Of a stretch of 64,000 bases of DNA, positions 8,620 through 19,552 are shown one piece after another (position 1 is the first letter of the stretch; the number at the start of each line of letters is the position of its first letter). Under the pieces are notes generated by a model. That model worked only from the letters and a program-made list of their open reading frames with translations. It searched no databases and was not told the DNA's origin. This DNA comes from Burkholderiaceae bacterium (GTDB lineage Bacteria; Pseudomonadota; Gammaproteobacteria; Burkholderiales; Burkholderiaceae_E), in NCBI GenBank assembly GCA_027493945.1, contig JAOSJU010000001.1, positions 1,612,001-1,676,000 of the forward strand. The letters run 5' to 3'. A program made the position numbers and the translations under genes.

Positions 8620-9525
8620 TCACTGGCCTCGCGGGTATCGGCCGATCGCGCTGCGCGGGACGAACTCGACCGGCGCCAGGCCGTCGCTGCGGCGCTTGCG
8701 CTGCGGGCACCAGGCGTGGCCGTAGACCAGTTCGAGCGTCATGTGCAGGCGCCCGTCCGATTGCCGCAGCGATTCGAGCGCGTGCAGCCACGCCTCGCGG
8801 TGCGCACGCCCGAGCAGGCCGCGAAACCGGCCGCGCAGCGCGTTGCCGCCGAGCGCGCGCAGGTCGGCGAGCATCGCCCCGGCGTCGGCCCACGACAGCG
8901 CGAGGCGCTCGCTGTCCATCACCGGCTCGGCGAAGCCGACGCTGGCGAGCAGGTCGCCGACGTCGTGCAGGTCGTGCAAGCGCATGGTCCGCACGCCCAG
9001 TGCGCGCAGCTCGGCCAGCGTGTCCACGCCGAAGAACGAGAAGTGCAGCAGCGCGCCAGGACGGGCCACCCGATGGAACTCGGCGAGCGCACGCTCCGGC
9101 GACTCGAACCAGTGCAGCGCCAGGTTCGACCAGACGAGGTCGACGCTGGAATCGGCCAGCGGCAGCGCGTGAGCGTCGGCCGCGACGACGTGCGCCACCG
9201 GTTGCGCGGTGCGCGCGCGCAGGCGCGCGAAAAAGCCCTGCAACGGCGGCGCCAGCGCGGCGCGCGCGGCGCGCGCCATGCCCAGCGCCGAGTCCAGTCC
9301 GACGAGTTCGGCCTGCGGATAGCGCTTCTTCAGCGCGAGCAGGCCACGCCCGGCCCCGCAGCCGACGTCGATCACGCTGCGCGGCGAAAGCCGGACCACG
9401 TCGAGCCGCTCGAGCATGCGCGCCTCGACCTCGGCGAACAGGAAGTCGGCGCGCCCCGGCGAGGCGGCACGGCGCGAGAACTGGCGCCGAACGGCCGACG
9501 GGTCTAGGTCGGGCGCGGTAAGCAT
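8620..9525 (-). CDS. bioC: SAM-dependent methyltransferase, BioC-like (malonyl-ACP O-methyltransferase)
   Basis: A 301-residue class I methyltransferase. The N-terminus MLTAPDLDPSAVRRQFSRRA resembles the BioC opening, followed by the SAM-binding loop SVIDVGCGAGRG (about residues 49-60), VGLDSALGM and the acidic post-motif DLVWSNLALHW. BioC methylates malonyl-ACP so that fatty acid synthesis can build pimeloyl-ACP for biotin. Divergent pairing with comF is common in betaproteobacteria. The C-terminal third is variable, so another substrate cannot be excluded. Confidence 0.68.
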   Translation of the reverse strand: MLTAPDLDPSAVRRQFSRRAASPGRADFLFAEVEARMLERLDVVRLSPRSVIDVGCGAGRGLLALKKRYPQAELVGLDSALGMARAARAALAPPLQGFFARLRARTAQPVAHVVAADAHALPLADSSVDLVWSNLALHWFESPERALAEFHRVARPGALLHFSFFGVDTLAELRALGVRTMRLHDLHDVGDLLASVGFAEPVMDSERLALSWADAGAMLADLRALGGNALRGRFRGLLGRAHREAWLHALESLRQSDGRLHMTLELVYGHAWCPQRKRRSDGLAPVEFVPRSAIGRYPRGQ

Positions 9526-9556
9526 CGCGCGCAGTATAGGTCCGCGATCGGTTCCA

Positions 9557-10384
9557 ATGATCGCCATGGACGCGCGCGCGAGGGTCTCGTTGCAGGGTGG
9601 CCTTGCAGGCCGGCTGCGGCGCGCATGCGCGCGCTTGGTCGACGCCTGGCTGCCCGCCTCGTGCATCGTCTGCGGCGGCGCGAGCACGGATGGAATGTGT
9701 CCCGAGTGCGAGGCCGCGCTGCCCGGCCACGCGGCCATGCGCTGCGCGCGCTGCGGGCTCGCATGGGCGCGATCCCCGCGCTGCACCGAATGCGAAGCCG
9801 ACCCGCCCGGGTTCTCGGCCACCGTGGCGCTGGCCGACTACGCCCCACCGCTCGAGCGGCTCGTGCATGCGCTGAAGTTCGGTCGCGACGCCGCGCTCGC
9901 GCCGCCGCTCGGCCGCGCGCTGGCGCGCCGGCTCGAGGCGGCGTTCCCCGACCACGCCCCGCCCGCCGCACCGGGCGACCCGGCGGCCCCGATCGTCACC
10001 GCGATCCCGCTGTCGGTGGCCCGGCTCGCCGGGCGCGGCTTCAACCAGTCGCTCGAAATCGCCCGGGCACTGGCGCGCGCGCGGCGGTTGCCGCTCGATC
10101 ACCGACTGCTCGCACGCACCCGCGCCGGCATGCCGGCCTCCACCCTGCACGCCGGCGAGCGCCGCGTCGCGCTGGCCGGAGCGTTCACCGCGCCGCGACC
10201 GCTCGCCGCACGCACGGTGATCGTGGTCGACGACGTGATGACCACCGGCGCGACACTGCGCGCGGCTGCCGCCGCGCTGCGCGCCGCCGGCGCCGCCTGT
10301 GTGATTAACTGCGTGGTCGCCCGCACCCCGCAATCCGATGCAAGACGCGATGCAAGACCCGATCGTCCACGTCGTACTGGTTAA
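9557..10384 (+). CDS. comF: ComF-family amidophosphoribosyltransferase-like protein
   Basis: A 275-residue double-zinc-ribbon protein with a PRTase domain. Four Cys pairs sit near the N-terminus (CIVC, CPEC, CARC, CTEC), and the PRPP-binding motif VIVVDDVMTTGAT is near residue 217. LHALKFGRD and GRGFNQSLEIAR are family signatures. ComF homologues support DNA uptake in competent bacteria, though many non-competent species keep the gene. The start is ATG at 9557 (MIAMDARAR); 9566 is also possible. The last 47 nt overlap the start of trmL. Confidence 0.88.
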   Translation: MIAMDARARVSLQGGLAGRLRRACARLVDAWLPASCIVCGGASTDGMCPECEAALPGHAAMRCARCGLAWARSPRCTECEADPPGFSATVALADYAPPLERLVHALKFGRDAALAPPLGRALARRLEAAFPDHAPPAAPGDPAAPIVTAIPLSVARLAGRGFNQSLEIARALARARRLPLDHRLLARTRAGMPASTLHAGERRVALAGAFTAPRPLAARTVIVVDDVMTTGATLRAAAAALRAAGAACVINCVVARTPQSDARRDARPDRPRRTG

Positions 10385-10889
10385 CCCCGAGATTCCGCCG
10401 AACACCGGCAACGTGATCCGGCTGTGCGCGAACACCGGCGCAGCGCTGCACCTGGTCGAGCCACTGGGCTTTTCGCTCGACTCGGCGAAGCTGCGCCGCG
10501 CCGGCCTCGACTACCACGAGTTCGCGACGATCCGCGTGCATGCAGACTGGGAAGCCTTCCTCGCACGGCAGCGCCCGAGGCGCATGTTCGCGCTCACCAC
10601 CCGCGGCGGGCACAGGCCCACCGGGGTCGCCTTCGAGCGCGGCGACTACCTGGTGTTCGGCTGCGAGACGCGCGGCCTGCCCGAGTCGATCCTCGCGCAG
10701 TTCGCACCCGCGCGGCGCCTGCGCCTGCCGATGCGCCCGGACAATCGCAGCCTGAACCTGTCGAACGCGGTCGCGGTCGCGGTCTTCGAGGCCTGGCGGC
10801 AGTTCAGCTTCGAGGGCGCCGACGACGCTGCCGGTGACGCCGGCGCCGCGGCCGACGACGCCGCGACCGGCGGCCCGGTCAGGCCTTGA
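10338..10889 (+). CDS. trmL: tRNA (cytidine(34)-2'-O)-methyltransferase
   Basis: SPOUT-fold enzyme that 2'-O-methylates the wobble base of tRNA-Leu isoacceptors. The family signatures are NPEIPPNTGNVIRLCANTG at residues 16-34, VFGCETRGLPE, and the knotted C-terminal MRPDNRSLNLSNAVAV. The protein is 183 residues; the last 25 form an Ala/Asp/Gly tail. Start at 10338 or the in-frame ATG at 10350. It overlaps comF at the 5' end and, convergently, the LOG gene by 11 nt at the 3' end. Confidence 0.93.
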   Translation: MQDAMQDPIVHVVLVNPEIPPNTGNVIRLCANTGAALHLVEPLGFSLDSAKLRRAGLDYHEFATIRVHADWEAFLARQRPRRMFALTTRGGHRPTGVAFERGDYLVFGCETRGLPESILAQFAPARRLRLPMRPDNRSLNLSNAVAVAVFEAWRQFSFEGADDAAGDAGAAADDAATGGPVRP

Positions 10890-11444
10890 ACAGCCGGTCG
10901 AGCAGCGGCTCGATCCGCGGTTCCTGCACCAGGAAGTCGATGTCGCCCGGCAACACGAAGCCGCGCGCGACGAACTCGCGGCAGGCCGCGAGCAGGGTGT
11001 CGAAGTAGCCGTCCAGGTTGTACAGGCCGACCGGCCTGGCGTGCTGCCCGATCTGTCGCAGCGTGAGCACCTCGAACAGCTCGTCGAGCGTGCCCAGCCC
11101 GCCCGGCAGCGTGACGAAGCCATCGGCCAGCTCGATCATCCGCTGCTTGCGCACGGCCATGTCGACCACGATCTCGAGCCGGCTGACGCCCGGGTGGCCG
11201 GGCTCGCGCGCCATCAGCGCGCGCGGAATCACGCCGATGACCTCGCCGCCGGCGGCCAGTGCCGCGTCGGCCAGCGCCGCCATCAGGCCGACCCGTCCGC
11301 CGCCGAACACCAGTCCCCAGCCGCGCGAGGCGATCGCCCGGCCGGTTTCGCGCGCTGCCTCGAGGTACTTCGGATCGGCCCCCGGTTTGGCGCCGCAGAA
11401 CACGCAGATCCACTTGCGCGCGTCGCCCCGCGTGATCGCGTTGG

Positions 11445-11448
<4 letters not shown>
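10879..11448 (-). CDS. LOG family (TIGR00730) nucleotide phosphoribohydrolase
   Basis: A 189-residue Rossmann-like protein with the LOG motif [13 protein letters not shown] and an N-terminal CVFCGAKPG. The family releases the free base from 5'-monophosphates; plant and some bacterial members activate cytokinins, while most bacterial members have an unsettled role in nucleotide turnover. The ATG at 11448 overlaps the gpsA stop (ATGA), so it is likely co-translated with gps[12 protein letters not shown] matches the phosphate-binding loop. Confidence 0.9.
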
Positions 11449-12458
<1,010 letters not shown>

Positions 12459-12475
12459 GCCCGACGCGCCTCGCC

Positions 12476-13042
12476 TCAGCGACCCCAGACTTCGCCGGCA
12501 CTCACGAAGCCGGTGGCGCCGTCACGGTGCCGCACGCGCAGCCATCCGGCAGGCGCGCCCGCGTCGAGCACTTCGAGCAGCACGCCGCGCTCGATCTGCA
12601 CGACCAGCTCGCCGTTGGGCTGCGCGGTGCGGCGGATCGCCGCAAAGGTGCTGGCGACGACGTGCCGCGGCTCGCCGAGGTCGCTGCGGTGCACCCACAG
12701 CACGTCGCCACTCATGTCGCGCACCTTGCCCCACTGGTTCAGCGTCGACAGCAGCTCGAGCGGAGTGCCGCGCACCACGATGAACAGCTTGCGCGCGCGA
12801 TCGGATGGACCGTCGTAGAGAATCGCAGCCGGGCTCGCGACCTCCCGATAGCCGGACTCCTGCGCCTGCCCCGCCCCCTGCGCGGGAGCCTGCGCCTGGG
12901 CCTGCGCCGGCACCCCTGGTGCCGCCAGGACCAGCCAGACGGCCAGGGCAGCGAGCCGCGCCGCGAGCAGCGCCGCGAGCAGCGCCGACGCCCTGCCCAG
13001 TCGGCCGCCGACCGGTGTACCGGCCTGGATTCGCGGGCGCAT
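12476..13042 (-). CDS. Secreted SH3-domain protein
   Basis: A 188-residue protein. A basic N-terminus and a long Ala/Leu hydrophobic segment (about residues 15-47) act as signal peptide or anchor, followed by a Gln/Ala linker ([12 protein letters not shown]). Two bacterial SH3-like repeats then follow: one around [14 protein letters not shown] and one around [18 protein letters not shown], ending FVSAGEVWG. Such proteins bind peptidoglycan or other envelope partners; the role here is unknown. The start at 13042 is preferred because GGAG lies 6 nt upstream; a TTG at 13057 is possible. Confidence 0.82.
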   Translation of the reverse strand: MRPRIQAGTPVGGRLGRASALLAALLAARLAALAVWLVLAAPGVPAQAQAQAPAQGAGQAQESGYREVASPAAILYDGPSDRARKLFIVVRGTPLELLSTLNQWGKVRDMSGDVLWVHRSDLGEPRHVVASTFAAIRRTAQPNGELVVQIERGVLLEVLDAGAPAGWLRVRHRDGATGFVSAGEVWGR

Positions 13043-13084
13043 CGAAGACTCCGGCAATCGCTCTGGGGACGCCGCGGCGCCGCG

Positions 13085-13564
13085 TCAGTGCGCGCTGCCC
13101 GGCAGGATGATGCCCGATCCCTGCGGCTCGGCGTGTTGCTGGGCCAGTCGCTGCTGGTAGAGCGCCTCGAAGTTGATCTCGGCCAGGTGGATCGGCGGGA
13201 ACCCGGTGCGCTGCACCGTGTCGGCGACGTTCGAGCGCAGGTACGGATAGACGATGTTCGGGCAGATCACGTTCAGCAGCAGTTCCATCTGCTCGGCCGG
13301 GATGTTGCGCATCTCGAAAATGCCGCCCTGCTTCGCCTCGATCAGGAACGCCGTCTTGTCGCCGACCTTGGTGGTGACCGTGACGGTCACCGACGATTCG
13401 TAGATGCCGTCGGCGAGCTGCTCGCTGCCGACGTCCATCTGGATCTCGACCGACGGCTGCTGCGTCTCGAGGAAGATGCGCGGCGCGTTCGGAATCTCGA
13501 GCGAAAGGTCTTTCAGGTAGACCCGCTGGATGGCAAAGACGGGGGCTTGCGCCTGGTCGCTCAT
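13085..13564 (-). CDS. secB: Protein-export chaperone SecB
   Basis: A 159-residue tetrameric chaperone that keeps preproteins unfolded and passes them to SecA. It starts [21 protein letters not shown]; the family core includes [18 protein letters not shown] sequence (here IEAKQGGIF), [18 protein letters not shown] and [18 protein letters not shown]. It lies in the grxC-secB-gpsA order usual for betaproteobacteria. Confidence 0.97.
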   Translation of the reverse strand: MSDQAQAPVFAIQRVYLKDLSLEIPNAPRIFLETQQPSVEIQMDVGSEQLADGIYESSVTVTVTTKVGDKTAFLIEAKQGGIFEMRNIPAEQMELLLNVICPNIVYPYLRSNVADTVQRTGFPPIHLAEINFEALYQQRLAQQHAEPQGSGIILPGSAH

Positions 13565-13645
13565 CGGTGTTCCTCGGAGAGTGCCGGCAGCCGGCCGGCG
13601 GAATGAAATGGAAGGATCGGCGCCGCGGCGCTCAGGTCGCAGCGC

Positions 13646-13922
13646 TCAGGTCGCCGCGGCCTGGCCGCGCAGCAGCGGGACCAGCTCGCCTCCGGCGTCG
13701 AGCTCGGCCAGGTCGTCGAAGCCGCCGACGTGCCGCTCGCCGATGTAGACCTGCGGAACGGTGCGCCGCCCGGTGCGGGCGATCATCTCGTCGCGCAACG
13801 ACGGGTCGAGGTCGATCCGCACCTTCTCGATCGCGGACGCGCCGCGTGCCCTCGAGCAGCCGCTCGGCGCGCACGCAATAAGGGCACACGGCGGTGCAGT
13901 ACATCAGGACGGGTGCAGTCAT
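13646..13922 (-). CDS. grxC: Glutaredoxin 3, one frameshift
   Basis: Small thiol-disulfide oxidoreductase with the redox centre CPYC (MTAPVLMYCTAVCPYCVRAE) and the glutathione-site motif GRRTVPQVYIG followed by GGFDDLAELD. The two halves are in different frames: one extra G near 13849 (coding strand CTCGAGGGCACG where CTCGAGGCACG is expected) separates ERLLE from ARGASAIEKVRID. Corrected length is 91 residues. The conserved halves and typical location next to secB argue for a sequence error. Confidence 0.88.
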
Positions 13923-13939
13923 GGGTCGATCTCCCGGCC

Positions 13940-14368
13940 TTACCTGACCACCGGCAGGCCGGCTTGCCGCCACGACTGCACTCCGCCGCCCAGGTTGAAG
14001 ACGTCCTTGCGGCCGGCCTTGCGCAGGATGCCGGCGGCGCGGCTGGAAGTGACGCCGCTTGCGCAGCACAGCAGCACCGGCTTGCCGGCGGGCAACTCGC
14101 CGATGCGCTTCTGAAGCTCGGCCATCGGGATGTTGCGCGCGTTCGGCAGGTGCCCGCCGGAGAAGTCGGCCTGCGAGCGCACGTCGAGCACGATCGCGCC
14201 GGTGTCGTTGATCAGGCGGGTCGCGCCCAGCGTGTCCAGCGACGGGCCGGAGGCGCCGCGCATCACCATCGGCCAGACCAGCATCGCGCCGGAGACGAAG
14301 GCTACGGCGATCAGCACGAGATTTTCGGTGATGAAGTCCACGGGTCGGCAGTCGGTCGGGGAAACCAT
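13940..14368 (-). CDS. Membrane-anchored rhodanese-domain protein
   Basis: A 142-residue protein with an N-terminal helix (about residues 15-33) and a rhodanese-like domain: AIVLDVRSQADFSGGHLPNA, NIPMAELQ, and the active-site loop VLLCCASGVTSSRAA with a Cys in the catalytic position, then GKDVFNLGGG-type sequence (RKDVFNLGGGVQSWR). Such proteins shuttle sulfane sulfur or sense thiols. A GTG nearer the helix (coding VDFITENLVL) may be the true start. It is divergent from gpmA with only 44 nt between. Confidence 0.88.
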   Translation of the reverse strand: MVSPTDCRPVDFITENLVLIAVAFVSGAMLVWPMVMRGASGPSLDTLGATRLINDTGAIVLDVRSQADFSGGHLPNARNIPMAELQKRIGELPAGKPVLLCCASGVTSSRAAGILRKAGRKDVFNLGGGVQSWRQAGLPVVR

Positions 14369-14412
14369 GGATTATAGAATAGCGATCCGTCCGTCCATCT
14401 CGACCGCCACCG

Positions 14413-15171
14413 ATGACCTACCGACTCGTGCTGCTGCGCCACGGCGAGAGCCAGTGGAACCTCGAAAACCGCTTCACCGGCTGGACCGACGTCGACCTCA
14501 CCGAGACCGGCCTCGGCGAGGCGCGCCGCGCCGGGCAGCTGCTGAAGGCCGAGGGCTTCGATTTCGACCTCGCCTTCACCTCGGTGCTCAAGCGCGCGAT
14601 CCGCACCCTCTGGACGGTGCTCGACGAGATGGACCGGATGTGGATTCCGGTGGTGCACGACTGGCGCCTGAACGAGCGGCACTACGGCGCGCTGCAGGGG
14701 CTGAACAAGGCCGAAACCGCGGCCCGCTTCGGCGACCAGCAGGTGCTCACCTGGCGCCGGGCCTACGCGATCGCCCCCGATCCGCTGCCCGCCGGCGATC
14801 CGCGCGGCGCCGAGAACGACCCGCGCTACGCCGGCCTGCGCGCCAGCGAGATTCCGCGCACCGAGTGCCTGAAGGACACCGTCGCCCGCGTCGTGCCGTA
14901 CTGGAGCGAGACGATCGCCCCGGCGATCCGGCTGGGCAAGCGGGTGATCGTGGCCGCGCACGGCAATTCGCTGCGTGCACTGATCAAGCACCTCGACGCG
15001 ATCGGCGACGACGAGATCGTCCACCTGAACATCCCCACCGGGCGGCCGCTGGTCTACGAACTCGACGAGGCGATGCGCCCGGTGCGCAACTTCTATCTCG
15101 GCGACCAGGCCGAGATCGAGGCGGCGATGGCGGCGGTCGCCGCCCAGGGCAAGGCGCGCCCGCCCGCCTGA
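14413..15171 (+). CDS. gpmA: 2,3-bisphosphoglycerate-dependent phosphoglycerate mutase
   Basis: Interconverts 3- and 2-phosphoglycerate in glycolysis. The 252 residues start [16 protein letters not shown], which contains the phospho-His RHGE motif. [20 protein letters not shown] and the second catalytic His in [13 protein letters not shown] are present. The short gap to the rhodanese gene holds a TATAGAAT-like -10 at 14373-14380, without a clear -35. Confidence 0.96.
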   Translation: MTYRLVLLRHGESQWNLENRFTGWTDVDLTETGLGEARRAGQLLKAEGFDFDLAFTSVLKRAIRTLWTVLDEMDRMWIPVVHDWRLNERHYGALQGLNKAETAARFGDQQVLTWRRAYAIAPDPLPAGDPRGAENDPRYAGLRASEIPRTECLKDTVARVVPYWSETIAPAIRLGKRVIVAAHGNSLRALIKHLDAIGDDEIVHLNIPTGRPLVYELDEAMRPVRNFYLGDQAEIEAAMAAVAAQGKARPPA

Positions 15172-15375
15172 CGGCGGTTTGCCCGGCCGCCCACCGCGGG
15201 CGAGCCCCCGGTCGCCACCGACCGCCCCGCGCGAGCCCCCCGGGCGGCCGTCGGCGACCGCCGGCCGGGCGGGACTTCGCCCACCTGCGCGACGGCCGCG
15301 GTTTATACTGGGCTGCTCGGCAGACGGTGCGCGGCGCGAGGTGAATCGCCGACCGCTCTGCCGGCGGGATCATCG

Positions 15376-16801
15376 ATGAAGGGCAAGCTCAAACCTCTGG
15401 GTCTCCTGTCGGCCGGCGCGATCGCCGGCGTGCTGATCAGCCTCGGCCTGACGGCGGTCGCCCAGCGCGAGCCCGCCGTCACGCTGCCGCTCGACGAGCT
15501 GCGGCAGTTCACCGACGTCTTCGGCGCAGTCAAGGCCAATTACGTCGAGCCGGTCGAAGACCGCAAGCTGATCACCGGCGCGATCGAGGGCATGCTGTCG
15601 AACCTCGATCCGCACTCGGCCTACCTCGACGCCGAGGCGTTCAAGGAGCTGCAGGTCGGCACGCAGGGCGAATTCGGCGGCCTGGGCATCGAGGTGGGCA
15701 CCGAAGACGGCTTCGTGAAGGTCGTGGCCCCGATCGAGGATACCCCCGCGGCGCGCGCCGGCGTGAAGGCGGGCGACCTGATCGTGCGCATCGACGACAA
15801 GCCCACCAAGGGAATGTCGCTGAACGACGCGGTCAAGATGATGCGCGGCAAGCCCAGGACGCCGATCACGCTGACCATCTCGCGCAAGGGCGAGACGCAG
15901 CCGATCGTGGTGCGCATCGTCCGCGACGTGATCAAGGTCCAGTCGGTGCGCTCCAAGGTGCTCGAGCCGGGCATCGGCTACGTGCGCATCACGCAGTTCC
16001 GAGGAGCACACCGTCGAGAACCTGGTCAAGCACCTCGAGGGGCTGGCGAAGCAGAACGCGCTCGGCAACATCGTGCTCGACCTGCGCAACGACCCCGGCG
16101 GCTTGCTGCACGGCGCGGTCGGCGTATCGGCCGCGTTCCTGGCGCCGAATGCCACCGTGGTCACCACCGACGGACGCACCGAAGACGCGCGCCGCAAGTA
16201 CGTCGCGAGCCCCGAGGACTACATGCGCGGCAGCCGCGACGACATCCTGCGGCGCCTGCCGGCGGCGGTGAAGACCGCGCCGATGGTGGTGCTGGTGAAC
16301 GCGGGCTCGGCCTCGGCCTCGGAAATCGTCGCCGGCGCGCTGCAGGACCACAGGCGCGCCGTGGTGCTGGGCACGCAGACCTTCGGCAAGGGCTCGGTGC
16401 AGTCGATCCTTCCGCTGTCGCACACCACCGCGATCAAGCTCACGACCGCGCGCTACTACACGCCGAACGGCCGCTCGATCCAGGCCAAGGGCATTACCCC
16501 CGACTACCTCGTCGAGGAGACGCCCGACGGCGAGTCCGGCGCGTTCCGGCTGCGCGAGGTCGACCTGACCCGTCACCTCAGCAACGACAAGGGTCCGGAA
16601 GCGCGACCGGTCGTGCCCAAGCCCAGCGACACGGCGCAGGAGCCGAAGGATCGCAAGCCGATCGAATTCGGCTCGGCCGACGACTACCAGCTGTCGCAGG
16701 CGCTCAATTTCCTGAAGGGACAGCCGGTCGTGATCGCGAAGGCACGCGACGAGGCGCTGCTGCCCGGCACGCCCGGCGCCAAGGCTCCGGAAGCTCAATG
16801 A
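15376..16801 (+). CDS. C-terminal processing protease CtpA (S41), one frameshift
   Basis: Periplasmic serine protease that trims or degrades exported proteins. An N-terminal signal anchor (residues 8-28) is followed by a PDZ domain with GEFGGLGIEVG and AARAGVKAGDLIVRID, then the S41 domain with the nucleophile in NAGSASASEIVAGAL and the catalytic Lys in TQTFGKGSVQS. One extra C at about 16000 (TTCCGAGG for TTCGAGG) shifts the frame after YVRITQF; corrected length is 474 residues. It follows gpmA, as in other Burkholderiales, but no envC-like gene lies between them. Confidence 0.92.
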
Positions 16802-16919
16802 CCACGCACGATGGTCGCCCGCGTCCCGGCGGGCGGCCATCGCATCCGGACGGCCCGTCCAACCGGCCCGGCGCCGGGGGTTCGCGCGCAGCCGGCGCGC
16901 CGCGCCGGCCCACCATGTC

Positions 16920-17675
16920 ATGAACGACGAACAGCTGCTTCGCTACAGCCGCCACATCCTGCTCGACGAAATGGGCGTCGACGTGCAGGAGCGCCTGCTC
17001 GGCGCCACCGCGCTGGTCGTCGGTGCCGGCGGCCTCGGCTCGCCGGCGGGGCTCTACGTCGCGGCGGCCGGCATCGGGCGGATCCTGCTGGCCGACGACG
17101 ACGCGGTCGACCTCACCAACCTGCAGCGCCAGATCCTTCATCGCCAGAACCGCATCGGCGAGCCGAAGGCCGAATCCGGGCGGCGCTCGATGCTCGAGAT
17201 CAATCCGGGCATCGAGGTCGAGGCGATCGCCCGCCGGCTCGACGGCGACGCGATGCTCGAGGCGGTGGCGCGCGCCGACGTGGTGCTCGATTGCTGCGAC
17301 AACTTCGCCACCCGGCAGGCGGTGAACCGCGCCTGCGTCGCGCACCGCAAACCGCTGGTGTCGGGCGCCGCGATCCGGTTCGACGGGCAGATCGCGGTCT
17401 TCGATCCGCGTCGCGACGACTCGCCGTGCTACCACTGCCTGTTTCCGGAGGGGCAGGACATCGAGGAGGTGCGCTGCGCGACGATGGGGGTGTTCGCGCC
17501 CCTGACGGGCATCGTCGGCACGACGCAGGCGGCCGAAGCGCTGAAGCTGGTCGGAGGCTTCGGCACGCCGGCGGTCGGCCGGCTGCTGATGCTCGATGCG
17601 CGGGCGATGCGCTGGCACGAAGTGAAGGTGCCGCGCGACCCCGAGTGCGCAGTCTGCGCCACGCGCCGCCGATGA
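16920..17675 (+). CDS. moeB: MoeB/ThiF-family sulfur-carrier adenylyltransferase
   Basis: E1-like enzyme that adenylates the C-terminal Gly of MoaD or ThiS for molybdopterin or thiazole synthesis. The 251 residues carry the ATP loop [35 protein letters not shown], two zinc Cys pairs (CYHC and CAVC) and [15 protein letters not shown]. No moaD, moaE or thiS lies nearby, so the partner cannot be told from context. Its stop overlaps the recQ start (ATGA). Confidence 0.9.
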   Translation: MNDEQLLRYSRHILLDEMGVDVQERLLGATALVVGAGGLGSPAGLYVAAAGIGRILLADDDAVDLTNLQRQILHRQNRIGEPKAESGRRSMLEINPGIEVEAIARRLDGDAMLEAVARADVVLDCCDNFATRQAVNRACVAHRKPLVSGAAIRFDGQIAVFDPRRDDSPCYHCLFPEGQDIEEVRCATMGVFAPLTGIVGTTQAAEALKLVGGFGTPAVGRLLMLDARAMRWHEVKVPRDPECAVCATRRR

Positions 17676-19552
17676 CGGCCGGAGCTGCGCCCTCGACCGA
17701 TCGCGACGCGCTGGCGATCCTGAACCGGGTGTTCGGCTACGCGTCGTTCCGCGGCCCGCAGCGGCAGATCGTCGCGCACGTCGCCGCCGGCGGCGATGCG
17801 CTGGTGCTGATGCCCACCGGCGGCGGCAAGTCGCTGTGCTACCAGATCCCGGCGCTGCTGCGCGACGGCATCGGCGTGGTGATCTCGCCGCTGATCGCGC
17901 TGATGCAGGACCAGGTCGACGCGCTGCGCGAGCTCGGCGTGCGCGCCGCGTTCCTCAATTCGTCGCTGGGCGCCCGCGAAGCCGCAGCGGTCGAGCGCGC
18001 GGTCGCGGCGGGCGAGCTCGACCTGCTCTATGTCGCGCCCGAACGGCTGCTCACGCCGCGCTGCCTGGAGCTGCTCGAAAGCGCGAAGCTCGCACTCTTC
18101 GCGATCGACGAGGCGCACTGCGTCTCGCAGTGGGGCCACGATTTCCGTCCCGAGTACCTGCAGCTCGCGGTGTTGCACGAGCGCTGGCCACAGGTGCCGC
18201 GCATCGCGCTCACCGCGACCGCCGACGCCCTCACCCGCCGCGAGATCGTCGAGAAGCTCGCGCTGCAGTCGGCGCGCGAGTTCGTCTCGAGCTTCGACCG
18301 CCCGAACATCCGCTACCGGATCGTCGAGAAGATCGACCCGAAGCGCCAGCTGCTCGATTTCGTCGCCGGCGCGCACGCCGGCGAGGCCGGCATCGTCTAT
18401 TGCGCGTCGCGCGCGAAAGTCGAGGACACCGCGCACTGGCTGTCGGCGCATGGCATCGCCGCGCTGCCCTACCACGCCGGCCTCGACAATGCGACGCGCA
18501 GCACCCACCAGGCGCGCTTCCTGCGCGAGGACGGGCTGGTGATGGTCGCGACGATCGCGTTCGGCATGGGCATCGACAAGCCCGACGTGCGCTTCGTCGC
18601 GCATCTCGACATGCCGAAGAGCGTGGAGGGGTACTACCAGGAAACCGGTCGCGCCGGCCGCGACGGCGAGCCGGCCGAAGCCTGGATGGCCTACGGGCTG
18701 GCCGACGTCGTCCAGCAACGCCGGCTCATCGAGCAGTCGGAGGCCGACGACGCGTACAAGCGTGTCGCGAGCGCGAAGCTCGACGCGATGCTCGGGCTCG
18801 CCGAGACGATCGACTGCCGGCGCGTGCGCCTGCTCGCCTATTTCGGCGAGGCGAGCAGCGCGTGCGGCAACTGCGACAACTGCCTCGAGCCGCCGCAGCC
18901 CTGGGACGCGACCGAGCCCGCCCGCAAGCTGCTCTCGTGCATCTACCGCATCAGGCAGGCCAGCGGCTTCGGGTTCGGCGCGCAACACGTCATCGCGGTG
19001 CTGCGGGGCCAGGCGAGCGAACGCGTACGCCAGCATCGGCACGACGCGCTGAGCACCTTCGGCATCGGCGCCGACCTGTCGGAGACCGAATGGCGCGCGG
19101 TGCTGCGCCAGCTCATTGCCCAAGGCCTGGTTTCGGTGGACCACGCCCGCCACCAGGTGCTGGTGCTCACCGACGCCAGCCGCGCGTTGCTGCGCGGCGA
19201 GCGCACGCTGCAGATGCGTCGCCCGAAGGCGGAGCCCGGGCGGCGCGCAGGCCGCGGCGCGCGCCGCACGCGCGGCGAGTCAGCGAACGAGAGCGCCGTG
19301 TCGCAGGCCGGCACCGGCGGCGACACGGTCGTCGAGACGCTGTTCGAACGCCTGAAGCAATGGCGGCGTGCCGCGGCGAGCGAGCGCGGCGTGCCGCCGT
19401 ACGTCATCTTCCACGACACGACGCTGCGCGGCATCGCCGAGCGCCGCCCGGCCACGCTCGCCGAGCTGGCCGGGGTCAGCGGCGTCGGCGAGAAGAAGCT
19501 CGACGCCTACGGCGCCCAGCTCATCGACCTGATCGGCTCGACCGCCCCCTGA
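17672..19552 (+). CDS. recQ: ATP-dependent DNA helicase RecQ
   Basis: A 626-residue superfamily 2 helicase for recombination and fork repair. Walker A is [13 protein letters not shown], the DEAH box is [19 protein letters not shown], and motif VI is [13 protein letters not shown] zinc domain with CGNCDNC, a winged-helix RQC domain and a C-terminal HRDC domain ([15 protein letters not shown]...) complete the classical layout. The ATG at 17672 overlaps the moeB stop. The last 32 nt overlap the end of rhlE on the opposite strand. Confidence 0.96.
   Translation: MTAGAAPSTDRDALAILNRVFGYASFRGPQRQIVAHVAAGGDALVLMPTGGGKSLCYQIPALLRDGIGVVISPLIALMQDQVDALRELGVRAAFLNSSLGAREAAAVERAVAAGELDLLYVAPERLLTPRCLELLESAKLALFAIDEAHCVSQWGHDFRPEYLQLAVLHERWPQVPRIALTATADALTRREIVEKLALQSAREFVSSFDRPNIRYRIVEKIDPKRQLLDFVAGAHAGEAGIVYCASRAKVEDTAHWLSAHGIAALPYHAGLDNATRSTHQARFLREDGLVMVATIAFGMGIDKPDVRFVAHLDMPKSVEGYYQETGRAGRDGEPAEAWMAYGLADVVQQRRLIEQSEADDAYKRVASAKLDAMLGLAETIDCRRVRLLAYFGEASSACGNCDNCLEPPQPWDATEPARKLLSCIYRIRQASGFGFGAQHVIAVLRGQASERVRQHRHDALSTFGIGADLSETEWRAVLRQLIAQGLVSVDHARHQVLVLTDASRALLRGERTLQMRRPKAEPGRRAGRGARRTRGESANESAVSQAGTGGDTVVETLFERLKQWRRAAASERGVPPYVIFHDTTLRGIAERRPATLAELAGVSGVGEKKLDAYGAQLIDLIGSTAP

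Noticed and set aside
19521..19552. Overlap of recQ and rhlE 3' ends as an assembly error
   Set aside because: Both C-termini look natural (HRDC end and RG-rich tail), so a real tail-to-tail overlap of 32 nt is simplest.
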